The notes beneath the pieces are model-generated. The model saw only the letters and a program-made list of their open reading frames with translations, had not been told where the DNA came from and did not search any database. The position numbers and the translations under genes were made by a program. From Sclerodactyla briareus (lineage: Eukaryota > Echinodermata > Holothuroidea > Dendrochirotida > Sclerodactylidae), in NCBI GenBank assembly GCA_026419785.1, contig JAODTK010000910.1:124001-188000 (forward strand): a DNA stretch of 64,000 nucleotides, in the 5' to 3' direction. This document shows, piece by piece, positions 14,001-25,830 of this stretch. Position 1 is the stretch's first letter; every line of letters begins with the position of its first letter.

Positions 14001-15937
14001 TAATAACACGACGCAGACGTCGCTAGAATGGCGCGAAGGGACTGTGCTTCTACGTTAACTTGCTTTTCATGGATCGCTGATTCGCTGACACAATGTTCAC
14101 CCTTTGGTGAAGTAACTGACCAAATCCGATTAGTCGCGTCCGAGCGTACGGACAACCACAATTTGCAAAATCGATTCAATCCGTCGGTGCACATAGCTTC
14201 GTATTGTACAGCCCGGGATTCAGGTAAAAGTTTGGTTGGGGTTTTTTAGTTTAGGGTCACCGTACCACAATGGAAGACTCTCATTCAGAAGGACGCATGC
14301 ACTGACCTTTGTTAACCAAAAGATACAACTGTACTTACCACGGGTGACGAATCAACTCCTCATGAATTCTTCCAGTTGGAATATCATAGATTTCGTAGTG
14401 TTGCAGCCAACAGCAGTTCACGGTTGCAGATTGCGCGTACTCACAACTAGACCTGTGGGCGTATGCTCGGCGTATGTATTACTCTACTATGAATGCCTGT
14501 TATATCTGCCGTGGCCGTGGCACCCTTGAGGCCGACAGATTCCGAGGTAGGCCAGGATAGGAGGATGGAAAAAAATTTTGGCTCAGCGTGGTATGTCGGA
14601 AAGTAAATGGTGGAAAAGCCTTACAAGGGCTAGCTCACAACAACTCCGGGCTTGCAATGAGGGACTCGGGTCACATTTTCCCAATATAGTGGTATATCAA
14701 CACTCTAGAAAGGTTTGGAAGACCGTTCAGCTGGTGTTCGTGTGGCCATGATACGCCTCGGAATGTCAATGGACGGGGGGGGGGGGGGGGTCTAATAGGT
14801 TACGTACGGTATCACGTTTTACTCTATGATACGTTCATGCTATACTCTGGGACGGTTTTATCGTGATGCTTATAAAACAGCATATCGTCCATCTTGTCAG
14901 GCGTTCGAGACGGATATGCTTTCAGTTTTCAATCAGCGATCTTCTTTAGAAATGAGGGCTTGGCCTAAATAGGCTATTAAAACATTTCGGCCAATTGCAC
15001 TGAAGTTTGCCTGTTCTCTCCCTGGCGGAGGAGGGCGACCGAAAATCACAGCAGTTAACCGAGTTGTAAGTTCTCCTACAGGACATCATCAAAACCGAAA
15101 TAAACAAATTGTAAACTGTTGAATAGGTATGTCATATGCACTCGATGCCAGGTGTCCTAGCGGGGGGACAGGGGTCATAACGGTAGGGAGGGGGTCCGGT
15201 GGCGACTGTCATATTATCATCGCCTATTCCCGTCTCCATTTTTGCCCATCTTTTCTCAAGGCAGCGCCGTACGGGAAGGTCCGTGAACCCCCGTCCTAGA
15301 GAAGGAAAAACGACGTAGAATTTTTTCCGACAAAAAAATGGTACCGTACAGATCCGGTCGTCATGAGAACATGTGCCTACACTGACACGACCAGGAGCAC
15401 GGAGCATGAAAACACAGGGGCTATAATACAAATTGAGAATAACCGGAACTGGGAAGAGGTGACTGGCGAATGAAAACAACGAGAAGGGGGCCTCGGAATT
15501 TAGGTGAATTATGGACGGGCGAGCCGAGTTCGTTATTAAGCAAATTCAGAGGGAACTGTTTTATGAACCAGTAAAGTCGACCTGCTGTAGATTATTCCAA
15601 TTCTACAACCCAGCAAATTAAGAATACCGCAAAACGATCGAGGATTTTTATTATATGAGATCGAATCTTTCTGTATCTCTAAATAGGCAGCGATGGGATT
15701 TATTTCTAGTTCGAGTCGATGTTTGTAAATGGCATGCGTTTACAATACACAACAGATTGTCAGTTGCGTGCTGTGCGTACTCAACGAAGACGCAATACAA
15801 ACCACCACGCCCATAATAGCTCCATGGCCGAACCGCAGGGTTCTGCGCGTTGTGAAAATGACGTTCACCAATGCATCGAGCAACGCGTCGTTTAGTAGTA
15901 GTAGTAGTAGTAGGTGAGTCTCGTCTATCGAACATGC
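11091..15937. other. No recognisable gene; low-complexity tracts
   Basis: I see no conserved protein motif, exon chain or RNA gene here. Open frames are all under about 115 codons and overlap on both strands, as expected by chance. Notable simple sequence: a T tract followed by (GA)n near 12048-12079, a C tract near 12247, a G-then-C palindromic run near 13687-13702, a G tract near 14775-14790, and (TAG)n near 15894-15913. Confidence 0.6.
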
Positions 15938-17700
15938 TCAGGGATCAATCTCCGCCCGTATACCGATCTGCGCAAGGTTAGGCTTCATCGAACTGTTATG
16001 TTGATGTCCCTGAATTGCGAGTTGATTTTTTTCCGAGCAATAGTCACAGGTCTCCAACCGGGTCAGTAGTGTGTTCTCACATGCTTCTCTCAGAGCGATC
16101 TTCGCTGGAAGCTCTTCTTGGAGTCTCGCGGCGTGACCAAAAAATCTCAAACGTCTATGTGCTACTACGGAATACCAAGGGAATTTGATTGGTCACATCA
16201 TAGAGTTCGGCGTGTGGTTCCAATTTGTTTTGGTCCATCTGATTGTGAGAAACATTGCGGAGTAGTCTTCTTGGAAAGTGTCAATTTTTGGATCAAGATT
16301 CTGCGTTGTACCCCACATTTGCAATATACGAAAAAAATACTCTGTTAAGGGGCATCGAAAATCCGGAAGAGTTGATGCTTGTACTTATTCGTCTGGCTCT
16401 GAAATTGTTTGAGTTAGATGTTGAAGCGTTGTTGGTTATACCACTTCTTCTGTTGATGTCTTCTTCGGTTCCTACCAAAACTTCCACATATTTACATTTC
16501 TTCCCACCTCCCCCCATTGCCATCTTGGATTGAAAAATTTTCTCAGTTTTAGTGCTCTGTTATTTTAGAGAATTTCTTCTTGTCAGTTTCTCAGTCAGTC
16601 GCTCTTCGATGTATTGATAATAATGTTCTCCAGTCGATGCCCAAGAGATATCATTCAGCGTATGTTGGTCCACGGTGAAAAAAGTTGTCGGTATTAATAT
16701 TTGCGTTGTAGTCATGATCAACTAACTGAGAATGGTTGGGATAATGGCATCAATGTCATTTAATCCGATTTCAAGGGCGTGGCCAGGTGGTATGTTTATA
16801 AAGAATAATGCCACTCGCACTGTCACCCGGGGGGAACCGATGGTCGTGGCTGAAAGGATTTCATAGTTTGCCGTCTAATTCGACCGTGTATGAGAACATC
16901 GTTCGTAATGTATGAAGAGATAGAGTTTGTCGCTCTCGAGGATCTGCTGCAAATCATTTATTTAGTTGCCTCCTGGATCGTATCGGAAACGGCCTTGCTC
17001 AAGTCAAGCAATAGAAGGTTGATGTTTATATCCTATTGAAGTTACGGTTTTTCAGCTAAAATTTGGAAGCGAACACGAGCTCTGCAGCGCATCTACCTGA
17101 GGTTTATAGGCTGTTTGGGATGACGGGAAAGTAATTGTCATCAATTGGGGGCGGATTCTCCTTGTACCAAAATTGCGAGGATTTTCTCAGGGTTTGAAAG
17201 TAAGATCACAGGTCTTTAAATTTTGCTGGTAGGACCTTTAGTTTTTCCTGGTTTTTGCATTGGTGTTAAGATTCCTGGTTCAATTTCTAGTGGTATTCTC
17301 CGTTTGTTCGGCTAGTTATTCAGTATATCAGCTAGTATCATGGGTTGCAGGGGCAATTGAGATGGTCAGGTGATTTGGTTCACACATGGTGATTTATTAT
17401 TTTAATGATGCAACCGGCTCGTGTTAATTTCATCTTCATCAAATGGTTGTTAGTTTTCCTGGTTCCTGGAAAGCACGGTTGGTTTTGGTTCTGGGTTGTT
17501 ACAGGTGTTTATTTTTGCATTCTTGGTCAACGATTTCATCATCCAATTTTAATTGAAATTGGATCCTTCTTACTTTTTTGTTGTCACTATTTTATTGCTT
17601 TTAAAGAAGCGGTGGGAGTCATCCTTAATATTTTCAATTTCAGTAATTTCGTCAATTCGTTTTTGTTCATGTGCTGCTTTGAATAGGGAATGTTCTTTTT
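15938..17700 (-). mobile_element. Degraded non-LTR retrotransposon (LINE), reverse transcriptase region
   Basis: Colinear LINE reverse transcriptase fragments can be read on the minus strand, moving from high to low coordinates. EIENIKDDSHRFFKAIK (about 17590-17650) resembles the linker before the RT domain. LLLLDLSKA (about 17010-17035) is the RT motif around the first catalytic aspartate. A broken YADD box followed by ISWASTGEHYYQYIEERL lies about 16600-16662. KKCKYVEVLVGTEEDINRR lies about 16440-16500. An IFLYNAELW-like block and FQRRLLR-like block follow (about 16220-16330), then RFFGHAARLQEELPAKIALREA-like sequence ends the open part near 16085-16150. Frameshifts and stops separate the blocks, so this copy is inactive or badly sequenced. 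The clade was not determined; no 5' end, endonuclease or target duplication was seen. Confidence 0.8.
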
Positions 17701-18660
17701 GATTTATTTTATTCTTTTAGTTTGTAACTCTCTCTTCTTAGGTATATCTTACAGTTGTCGTTTGAATCGTTTAAACGCCTTTTTCCGTTAAGGCGGTATG
17801 GTGAAAGCCGGATCTGCACCATGGAGATATTATATTGCTGCGTTCTTCGAAGTCGTAAACCGTACATTACGAGTTACCCAACTGGTGGTGAAATTGGTTC
17901 TGTGCGATTCCCAACACTTTTCCATACAGCGGGCCGTTTGGCGCCCATATTCGAAACTCCACCTTGATCATGCAAATGCAACAGAGTAGTGGTACGCGGA
18001 AAAGCCCTCGCTTTTTCGGACGTTCGAGCGTTGCCTAATTTGCCTGGAAAGGCTTCATACGTACGATATTTCTCCATTTCACTTGCATGAATTCAGGTCC
18101 TACCTTTCATTATACAGTTATTCACATGAATTACATATTCATTGATGGAACATTTCGGAAGAACTCTCGATTTCTGAATGAGAGTATCAATTATCGCCAT
18201 TTTGATACAAGCCGTGAAAGTGGAAAAGTGGAAGTCACCACTTTAAAGTCACCACTGGTTTGTACCGAAAGAACGCGTTTTATCCAAGCACCGGACATGC
18301 TGTACGAAGCTACTATTAAAAAACCGAAGTAAGGGGAACCTGTTGCTAACCTGTCAGACAGCGCCCTCAATTATAGTAGTGCTATAGTGATATGTGATTA
18401 GGGCGAATAGTTCGCTTCGTCAGAGATTGGAACTATGTTCAGTTTGACAGCCTTCTCATTCGAGCTTCACAATATTAAGCTCTAGTTACCCCGTGATGTC
18501 AAGTTTACGCCTAGATGGTGAAATCTGCCGGACGCAATCGCTTCGCTTCCCAACATAATCATGTTGTTTCTGTGCTCCGTAATAACGTCTGATTTCCGCG
18601 TTTCGAAATAGGGTAACACTCACGGAAGAGTTGCAGGAATCGTTGAGATCTGATATTACC
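17701..18660. other. No recognisable feature
   Basis: Mixed-composition sequence with short open frames on both strands. Part may be the 5' region of the minus-strand LINE next to it, but I see no motif that proves it. Confidence 0.4.
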
Positions 18661-18679
18661 ATCTTTAAAGGGAGCAACG

Positions 18680-19068
18680 CGGTATTTTCGGGGCTCGGTC
18701 GAAGAAATTCGCGGATAGAGAGTAAACAAAACCGACTATGTTTACGCTGTCTACAACACATAGGGTGCCGCCTTCACTTCGATTGTGTTTGACGGCAATT
18801 TGGACAGGGCACACAATACGTGCTCTGATGCCTTCCAGTAATATATGCTCCATTGTTTACTCTGGTATATAAGGTATATACCAGTTCGAAGACGCACAAT
18901 ATTACGAGAGGACATTACCGCGCGTATTGTGTGCCCTGTTCTAAGTTCCGTCAGAGAACAAAAATCAAAAGTGAGGAGGCGTTCTAGGTGTAAACATCAG
19001 AACCACATCAGGTTGGTTTTTAAACTCTTCTGACGCGAATTTCTTAGACCACAGACTCCCGAAAATAC
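18680..19068. repeat. Diverged long inverted repeat (fold-back element)
   Basis: Left arm 18680-18824 and right arm 18920-19068 are reverse complements with gaps. Matched pairs, moving outward from the centre, are GGGCACACAATACG (18808) with CGTATTGTGTGCCC (18922), TGACGG with CCGTCA, ATGTTTAC with GTAAACAT, GAAATTCGCG (18713) with CGCGAATTTC (19034), and GTATTTTCGGG (18682) with CCCGAAAATAC (19058). The centre near 18872 is itself near-palindromic: CTGGTATAT and ATATACCAG. Pairing may extend weakly a further 100-200 bases each side. It is either a fold-back/MITE-type element or a template-complement sequencing chimera; no target duplication was found. Confidence 0.7.
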
Positions 19069-19347
19069 TTCGTGGCTACATAGTAAATAATTTATCATAG
19101 GCATCAAGAGTCCGTGTTTCTCGCACCCGTACCAGCCGACTGTTATGCAAAAACACGGACTGTTATTGCAAAACTAACAATCGCTACGCGATTGGGATTA
19201 GCTCGGGAGAAAAAACCCGGAAGACTTAAGTCCTTCCTCCGGGGGGGCCGGAATCTGTTCTTATAACCAGTCATGGCCGCAGACGCCGGGGCAAAGCGAG
19301 CAGGGCCCCCCAGACGCCTGCCGGTTTTGATCCTGACGCTCGGTGAC

Positions 19348-19655
19348 CGACAGATCATCCAGCGACGAACGAGCGGCGACCGCTCGGCAGCCTTTGACTA
19401 GAACTTCTGAGCTTTACATAAATCGCTCGACGGTGACTGCTCGATCAGATCGGTACCCGGACGGCGACCGCCCGGTCATCGGCGTATTTTGGACGGCGAG
19501 TGAAAGGTGGACAGGCACCGCTGGAATTTTAATTCCGCCCTAAAACTTCAGCGGCGACCGAGCGATGCCCTAAAAACGAGCGGTGCCGGGCGGCCTCCGC
19601 TCGATGCCTGAACGAATTTGGCTAAAAACTCGCAGACGCGGCGGACCGAGCAGGC
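19348..19655. repeat. GC-rich cluster of short palindromic CGGCGACCG-like motifs
   Basis: Motifs such as GAGCGGCGACCGCTCGG (about 19369), CGCTCGACGGTGACTGCTCG (about 19423), GGACGGCGACCGCCCGGTC (about 19459), CAGCGGCGACCGAGCG (about 19549) and GAGCGGTGCCGGGCGGCC (about 19579) recur every 30-90 bases. Each can form a small stem, GAGCGG pairing with CCGCTC. The sequence stands out from its AT-richer surroundings. It could be a degenerate satellite or part of a mobile element. I do not recognise a family. Confidence 0.5.
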
Positions 19656-21956
19656 CGAATTTTGGATTTGTGACCATAGCATAAGTTAGGCTAGATTAAA
19701 CAAATGAACTTGGTTGACCTAGGTTTAGGGAAATGAACCCGGCATTTTAACTAAATCGAGCTCCAAATAGCCTAGTAATTTTATACTTGTATTATTTACA
19801 ATTGAAACAAAGAAAAATTCCTTTAAAAACGCTAGTCACACTCTGAGTCGTATCAAATACCTGCATTGCAGCAACAGGTTTGTGGGATTGTGAAGAGGAC
19901 AGCGACTGTGTTTTTTTTTTTTTTTTTTGTAGGCCTATGCCTAATTAATTGGCAGGACTGGGGGGGGGCCCCCCTGGGCCTATGTACAGTACAGATCATT
20001 AATCATGATGAAGTCGCGAGCTGGCGGCATAGCCCTATTGGCCTTGTAAAGGATAGCCATAAAGAAACTTTATTTTACCCACTAGTACTATGATAGTACG
20101 TAGCCTACTGTCGGTTACGTACCTAACCATAAAGTATAATATTTACCGCTTCATAACTTCTAAACATGAAATGGAAGCCATTCGTCTGGACAGAGAGAAC
20201 TTACTTCATGCCTGTGCTATCACACTGCATGTGCGTGCGCCGACCAGTGCAACGCGAAACGACTGTGGCAACTGGCAAGTATGGTGGTTCGGGCATAGAG
20301 TTTGTAATTGTTTTCGGAAACGACTATGAGCAAGTCGATCGGTGTTGTTGTCGTTGGGTATACCTCAGGCACCTTTTTTGTTCCCCACCCCCCCCCCCCC
20401 CCCTTGGTTCTGGTGACATCATGAACATTACGTAATCGCAATAAAATACTATGCCCAAAATAACGCTCTTCCCTAATAATTTCGAACGTTCCATGGTCCT
20501 CTGGACGTATTGAGAAGGTATTACACGCGTTTAAACGCAAAAGGGGGCCTACACATAGTGGTAATTGAACGTTTCAATCATCACTTCAAAAACACTTATG
20601 GAACCTATTGAGGCGTTTCACCGAAGCTTTCGGAGGTGTTTGCCACCCTACGTGGATTCCGGGAACTGTGCGTCGAGCTGCTTGCTCACTGCTAAAAACT
20701 AGAATAAAAAAGAATACCACATTTCACAAAGTTTGGATTCAGCTCGCCAGGTATTTTAGGTCAGGATTTGGCTGCTCAGTAGTCAATGATGGTAAGGTCA
20801 TAAGATCATGGAGTAGAGCGATAATACCTTAAAGGAACGGTCACTTAAATTCTACAGTATTAAGGTGTAGGCCATCGGATAGCATATGACTAATAGTGAC
20901 TTTTTTTCATTTCAGTAGTAGTAACGTACTGTTGACACCTCTGTCTTTCGACCTATTCTGGTAAGCTAGGTTGCCAATCGAAAAACCATACTGGCTGCTT
21001 GAGTAGCAATAGCCAATAAATTAGTGTCGGGAGGCTGGCGTTACCAAGAATTGCCCGATGGGAAGGAGAGGGGCTCCAAATTGTCCATGAGAAGGCGAGA
21101 TTTTGCTTCCAAAGCAAGAGTATACTTTTGATGGTGGAAGAACATTTACAACCACCCTTTCTGTATACCACTTAACAGTGTTGGAGGAGCGAGGGGCCTC
21201 GTAGTTCCGGCCGCGGGTATCATTATTTTTTATGTATTAGAGTAGGATAAAAATAATATATATAATATATATATTGTAAATAATGATGATCTGGCTTGTT
21301 GAAATTACCGCGACAACTCAGACTAACGGGGCTATCGGTACACTCAAAGCGCCGATAAAATGTATCGCGATGCATTCGGCGGCCGCGTGCGCCTGCAAGT
21401 CCGTCACCAGTGAAGTGCTAGAGTGCCGGCTGCTAGCGTGAGCTGGTATAGACAACGTACAGTTGCTGGTGCATTGCTGCACAGTGCACACATAGGAATA
21501 TGTAGTTTGTGTACAAAGAAGTAAATACTGCCAATGGCGCGGTCACATTGAACACTCACGTCACTCCAAATACATGAGGGGCAGTAATAACATCAACAGA
21601 CAACAGTACGACGATGTGATCGACTCCGGATAATCAAGCTGGGTTATTACGGAACTCGAGGAGTTCGACGAAAAAGACAAAGGAAAACAAAAAAACACAG
21701 AGCATGATGCAGGTTTTGTCCTCCGTCAGCACCGAAGTTAACGGAGTTCGAAGAGAAGCAACTTCCAATTTTGCCCGTCACTTCCTGCAAGTGCACAGAG
21801 CACAGTGAGCAAAAATCGACCCCCTTATGTTCGTAGTAGGAGGTGTGAGGTGACATTTAGTCTCCAGTGCATCTAAACTCCTTGCATTAGACTGGACGAT
21901 GTAAATACAAAGAATGTGGTATGTGATGACAGATCGTGGAATGTATTTTTTATTAT
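19656..21956. other. No recognisable gene; simple-sequence tracts
   Basis: Contains a T tract near 19911-19928, a G/C run near 19961-19976, a C tract near 20388-20403 and an AT-rich palindromic patch near 21250-21277. Short open frames overlap on both strands without recognisable motifs. Confidence 0.55.
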
Positions 21957-21960
21957 TCAA

Positions 21961-22493
21961 AGGACAACTGCAGGATACAACTGAGGTTATATCGTAGAGA
22001 GTGAAAACTGATTATAGGTCCAAACCCATTTCAATACGATGTCATCTGTGGAGTCTCGGTCCAAGTTGCAGAGCATTTGGGGGGGATCCCAATTGCACAA
22101 TACTTGCACACCATGGCAAAATATTCTTTGTTTCTATTGAAATTCAAACATTAATTCACTTCGAAAAGCATTAGTCTACGGGAGAGGATTGCTTTAGTAG
22201 GTTGGTAGTGTGATGGTGACTTTGGGAGAGGAGACAACAGAAATTTGCTAAATGTTGACTTATTCAATCCAAAATGAAACAATCAAATACCTAAAATAAT
22301 TTCCTGTGTTGTTAATGTGTGACGTCATGCGTTTTGCGCAATTGGGATTCTCCCCATTTTCTCGCTGTAGGGCCCAATTCTTTGAAGGCCAATTATTCAA
22401 TAAGAACATCGTATTGAATGGGGGTTTGACCGACATATACAGTTTTCCATTCTCACCAATAACCGTTGGTGTACCAAGCTGCAGTTGCCCTCC
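21961..22493. mobile_element. MITE with about 90-bp terminal inverted repeats (AGGACAACTGCAGG family, copy A)
   Basis: The left end begins AGGACAACTGCAGG and the right end finishes CTGCAGTTGCCCTCC. The first ~85 bases, ending ...CCCATTTCAATACGATGTC, are matched in reverse complement by the last ~90 (CATCGTATTGAATGGGGGTT from about 22408). The central part is alignable to copies near 37.3 kb and 42.2 kb. No coding capacity is seen, consistent with a non-autonomous DNA transposon. It carries a perfect TGACGTCA (CRE-type palindrome) at 22320-22327. The target duplication is not clear in this copy. Confidence 0.75.
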
Positions 22494-23495
22494 AAAGATG
22501 ATGGTAATTTGATGAGATCCAATATGTTCACCATCTGAGCGGAGCCCACACGGTGTTGAGCGGAGCGTGAGAAAATTTTAATCTTAGAAACCTCCCAGAT
22601 GCCGGAAACGGCATTTCTCGTGGTTTTTGTTGAGGAAACACAAACACATGAATAAAAAAATTATAAAATTATTGTTTCATGGGATTAATGGAGAAACTCA
22701 TGATGGTCCATTAAGGCTAGCCCCCGTGTGTTGAAACCCACTTTAACGGTAGTACTAAGTGACAATTCGCAAGTAGTGATCAGAAATATATACTATATTT
22801 TGCGTAAAGTTGATGGCCAAGATGTTCCACTGCGCGTATGGAAGTTGACCCTTTTCCTATACATACTGCAAATGTTAGATTAGTCAGATTTAACAAAAGC
22901 TCATCTAATACAGCATGAGAGTAAACAGAACAATTTTTTTGGATAAATTTAAAGGTCAGACTGAGATCATACAGGTTCTACAACTTGCAACACAACGAGT
23001 GCATGCAGCATCAATTGCCAGATCAAGGATAGATTGAGTGTGCAGAGCTTTTTTCGGGGGTACAGGACTTTTTTTTTCTTTTTTTTTGGGTGCGTAAATA
23101 TGGGGTCATTGAGATAATAAGAGATTGTGCGAATGCATTTCTCACAAACATAGGATAGCCCAGAAGCTTGTCTGAACGCCTGATCACGCTGAAACCTTTC
23201 CTACTGAGTGTACAGGAGATGCAATGTAGAATGAGGGCAATCTTTTGAGAAAATTAGGAGAAAGTTATATTTGTCAACTTGGTGGATCTAACATACGATA
23301 ACACGATTCCCACCAACATGCATGACGGTGGTCTCTCAATCTCCATGATGAGCTAAAAGTGATTGTGGCACCTAGCACAATACTTGAAACAGGCGGATAC
23401 AAATTTTCCCCAAGGGGGCGGGGGCAATATTCATGCTGTGAATCGGAATGCGTACCAGACAGACCAATCCTATGTGTGCGCGCAGCGCACTTACT
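22494..23495. other. No recognisable gene
   Basis: AT-rich non-coding sequence with T tracts near 23070-23087. The stretch around 22790-22855 resembles 37790-37850, so the similarity between the two MITE neighbourhoods extends past the right terminal repeat. Nothing else is recognisable. Confidence 0.4.
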
Positions 23496-23995
23496 AGGCG
23501 CGTAGCGCGAAGCCTCTAGGCGTGGGTCCAGGGCCCGCCTCAGAGCCATGGAAGCTGTCGGATTTGGATACTCTCTAATCCCAACATGAGGCTCATTTGG
23601 GAACGTTTCATGGTGATTTTGGTTGACGGAGTTCTAGAAAATTAACAAGACAACGCATACAATTATGTGCATTATAAACAGACGTCTGGAATAAAATGGA
23701 CCTAAGTCATATCATGCCCCCGTTCTGATGTTAGCGAGGGCTACGTGTATGTTACCACACCACATAACAAGACCCAAGGTATGCGTAGCCACACATCATG
23801 ACCACGCCCAAGCGCGAAGGCTCTCGGAGTGGGGTCCAGGGCCGCCTTAGGGCCCGGGAAGCTGTATATTTAGAGGCTCTTCCAGTGCAATCGAGGCTCG
23901 TTGGGAAAAATTTTATTATGATCGCGGTTGACAAGATGCTAGACCATATCGAGAAGTTCATATAATCCGGGCATATAGACATAAACGTCGATGGA
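23496..23995. repeat. Direct duplication, two diverged copies about 310 bp apart
   Basis: Copy 1 (23496-23690) and copy 2 (23803-23995) share, in order, an AGCGCGAAG-type motif, GGGTCCAGGGC, a GGAAGCTGT block, GAGGCTC..TTGGGAA, a TTATGATCGCGGTTGAC or GTGATTTTGGTTGAC block, and TCTAGA or CTAGAC. They differ by many substitutions. GCGCGAAGCGCG-like palindromic motifs also occur at 26590-26630, 27382 and 28002, suggesting these are pieces of related non-autonomous elements. A 146-codon open frame on the minus strand crosses copy 2 but has no recognisable domain and is probably chance. Confidence 0.6.
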
Positions 23996-24239
23996 GTTGA
24001 CATCAGCAACAGCTCTACCCGGCGTGTATTGCAAGAATCCGAAATGAAATAATCTAAACGGTGAAAAGTATAAGGATGATCAATAAGGAGAACGATATTC
24101 CCGGATCCACCCTGTGGACCCAACTGGATTGATGAAGAAGATATTATACTTGGTCCCCAGATGAGGCATATCCATATTGCTTTGGTTATCATCTAAGGTC
24201 AACCGAGGCCAACGTCCTTGGGACACGATAAGCCCATAA

Positions 24240-24445
24240 GGGGCCATTGTGAAATTTGGTGTGTAGCTTTCTTATGGGAGTACAAGAAACCCTCTTATTT
24301 TTATGTTTCATATGGAGACTGGGTAATTTTTTAGTGAAAAGAAGAAAAACTATTTGAACAGTGGTACCATGTCAATTTCAGCTTGTGAAAAAGATAATTG
24401 GACAGTGCTTTCTTATGAGAAGTATATGAACCCCATTGTGTTGGG
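24240..24445. repeat. Diverged copy of the ~300-bp repeat found at 53.7-55.8 kb
   Basis: The phrase AAATTTGGTGTGTAGCTTTC followed by TTATGGGAGTACAAGAAACCC matches the part of the 53.7-55.8 kb unit that reads GGTGTGTAGCTTCTTA...CAGGAACCCTATTG. A second weaker match is at 24409-24440 (CTTTCTTATGAGAAGTATAT). It supports a dispersed family rather than a purely local tandem repeat. Confidence 0.5.
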
Positions 24446-24769
24446 ATCAAAGCAAAAATCTGTTCACACGATCAGTCTAGAATGACAGTTTTGCAAGTCA
24501 AAAGCATAACCTTTGGCATTTCGTTTGAGGTGAACCATGGTTCAGAGTCAACGTTTGGTATGAAAAGCATTGTTAACATGGAGAATGTATATACGACTGC
24601 GTGGGGTCGCTGGAGACTGAGAAAAAGTGAATGCTGCTTGAAGTGCGAGAAATTTTGCCAATTTGTAATGAATTGGTTAAAATTAAGTCACTTAATGACA
24701 AATTTTGTCAATTTTGGGGTGTGAAACAGAGGTAACACCTGGTCAAAAAGTGTTTCCCCAATTCTCCAG

Positions 24770-24853
24770 TGGGGGGGCAATGGGGGGCCGAGCGATTTCA
24801 TGGGGCCTCGTCCCCCCCCGGGCCCACCGTAGCTTACGCCACTGACCTCCAGC
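24770..24853. mobile_element. G-rich transposon end with CAGTGGCGTAAGC terminus
   Basis: Read on the minus strand from 24853, the sequence begins CAGTGGCGTAAGCTACGGTG and enters a G/C-rich stretch. CAGTGGCGT-type ends also occur at 26513 (CAGTGGCGTCACCAGAC, plus strand) and in the reverse sense near 27625 (GGCGACGCCACTG). This is the usual look of terminal inverted repeats of non-autonomous DNA transposons. The partner end and a target duplication were not identified. Confidence 0.4.
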
Positions 24854-24917
24854 CCCATAATGCTCGATAAAGATAAGCTATACATTTCTCAACTGAATCT
24901 GTAAAACCAGACTGCGT

Positions 24918-25110
24918 ACTCGAGGCCGTACTCGTACTCGAGTACGTGCTACGAGACATTTTCTTGTTACTCGTAATCATGGATCTGTACTTGTACTCGT
25001 ACTCAGCATTGAAAACAACTATGTTACTGTAATTGTACTCATGGGTTTGTACTCGTACTCTACTCAGATAGCCGTAACTCGTCTCATACTCGTACGCGGG
25101 TCAATGTACT
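24918..25110. repeat. GTACTC hexanucleotide array, copy 1
   Basis: Degenerate repeats of GTACTC/TACTCG with interspersed ATGG and GTACTTG variants, ending CGGGTCAATGTACTCACACT. The same ending occurs in copy 2 near 25805. The shared non-repetitive flank shows the two arrays belong to one repeat family. Confidence 0.7.
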
Positions 25111-25654
25111 CACACTACAGGTTTCAGTGTTCTGATCCGAGTAGTTCCACTTTTCGCGATGTACAGTGTTGTTTCAGTGTGAAGACTGGGTATAAAAATA
25201 TTGTCGAATATTAAAAAATCATAGCTGTGTAGCAATACTCACTGTATTAAGTTCTTAATATAGTAATAGTCGAGTGAATGTCGAATAATTTTGTGGACTC
25301 GTTAAACATAAGTCTCCATATGTGGTTAAATTGGCGAAGTCGCTTTGCAGTGGTGGCCAGCAATTGCTACCACCTCGCTCAGCCTTCAGGAAAGTAGCTG
25401 AATGGCGCGCTGACAGTTGATTACAAAATCCGGTCAGATGGGGACGTGACTTACATCGCAGTCCCGGAGGCGGAAACATGGCTGCGTACAACCTTGACTC
25501 GGCATTAGTTGGAATAGTTGGAAATAGGAGGAGAGTTATCCTAGTGCTATCCAAAATCAGCATGGGTGCAGGGGTTCTTTGTTGAGCCATTGAGCCATTG
25601 AGCCTAAACCCGGAGCTCAGATATTATTATTATTATATCATATGAGGCCGAAGA

Positions 25655-25830
25655 ACTGTACTCGGTAGTGTTGTGTACTCTGGTGTTACTCGTACTCATG
25701 AGCTCTGTACTCGTACTCGTACTCACCTTTTGGGAAAATGTGTACTCGTACTCATACTCGTACTCTGGAGTTTGGTACTCGTACTCGTAGTGATGTACTC
25801 GTAGTCGGGTCAATGTACTCACACTACAAG
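25655..25830. repeat. GTACTC hexanucleotide array, copy 2
   Basis: Tracts such as TGTACTCGTACTCGTACTCA recur and end in CGGGTCAATGTACTCACACT, the same junction as copy 1. On the minus strand the hexamer reads as an artificial Glu-Tyr run, which is a by-product of the repeat and not evidence for a protein. Confidence 0.75.

Noticed and set aside
23752-24192. 146-codon open frame on the minus strand
   Set aside because: It runs across one copy of a non-coding direct duplication and has no conserved motif; the other copy does not keep the frame.
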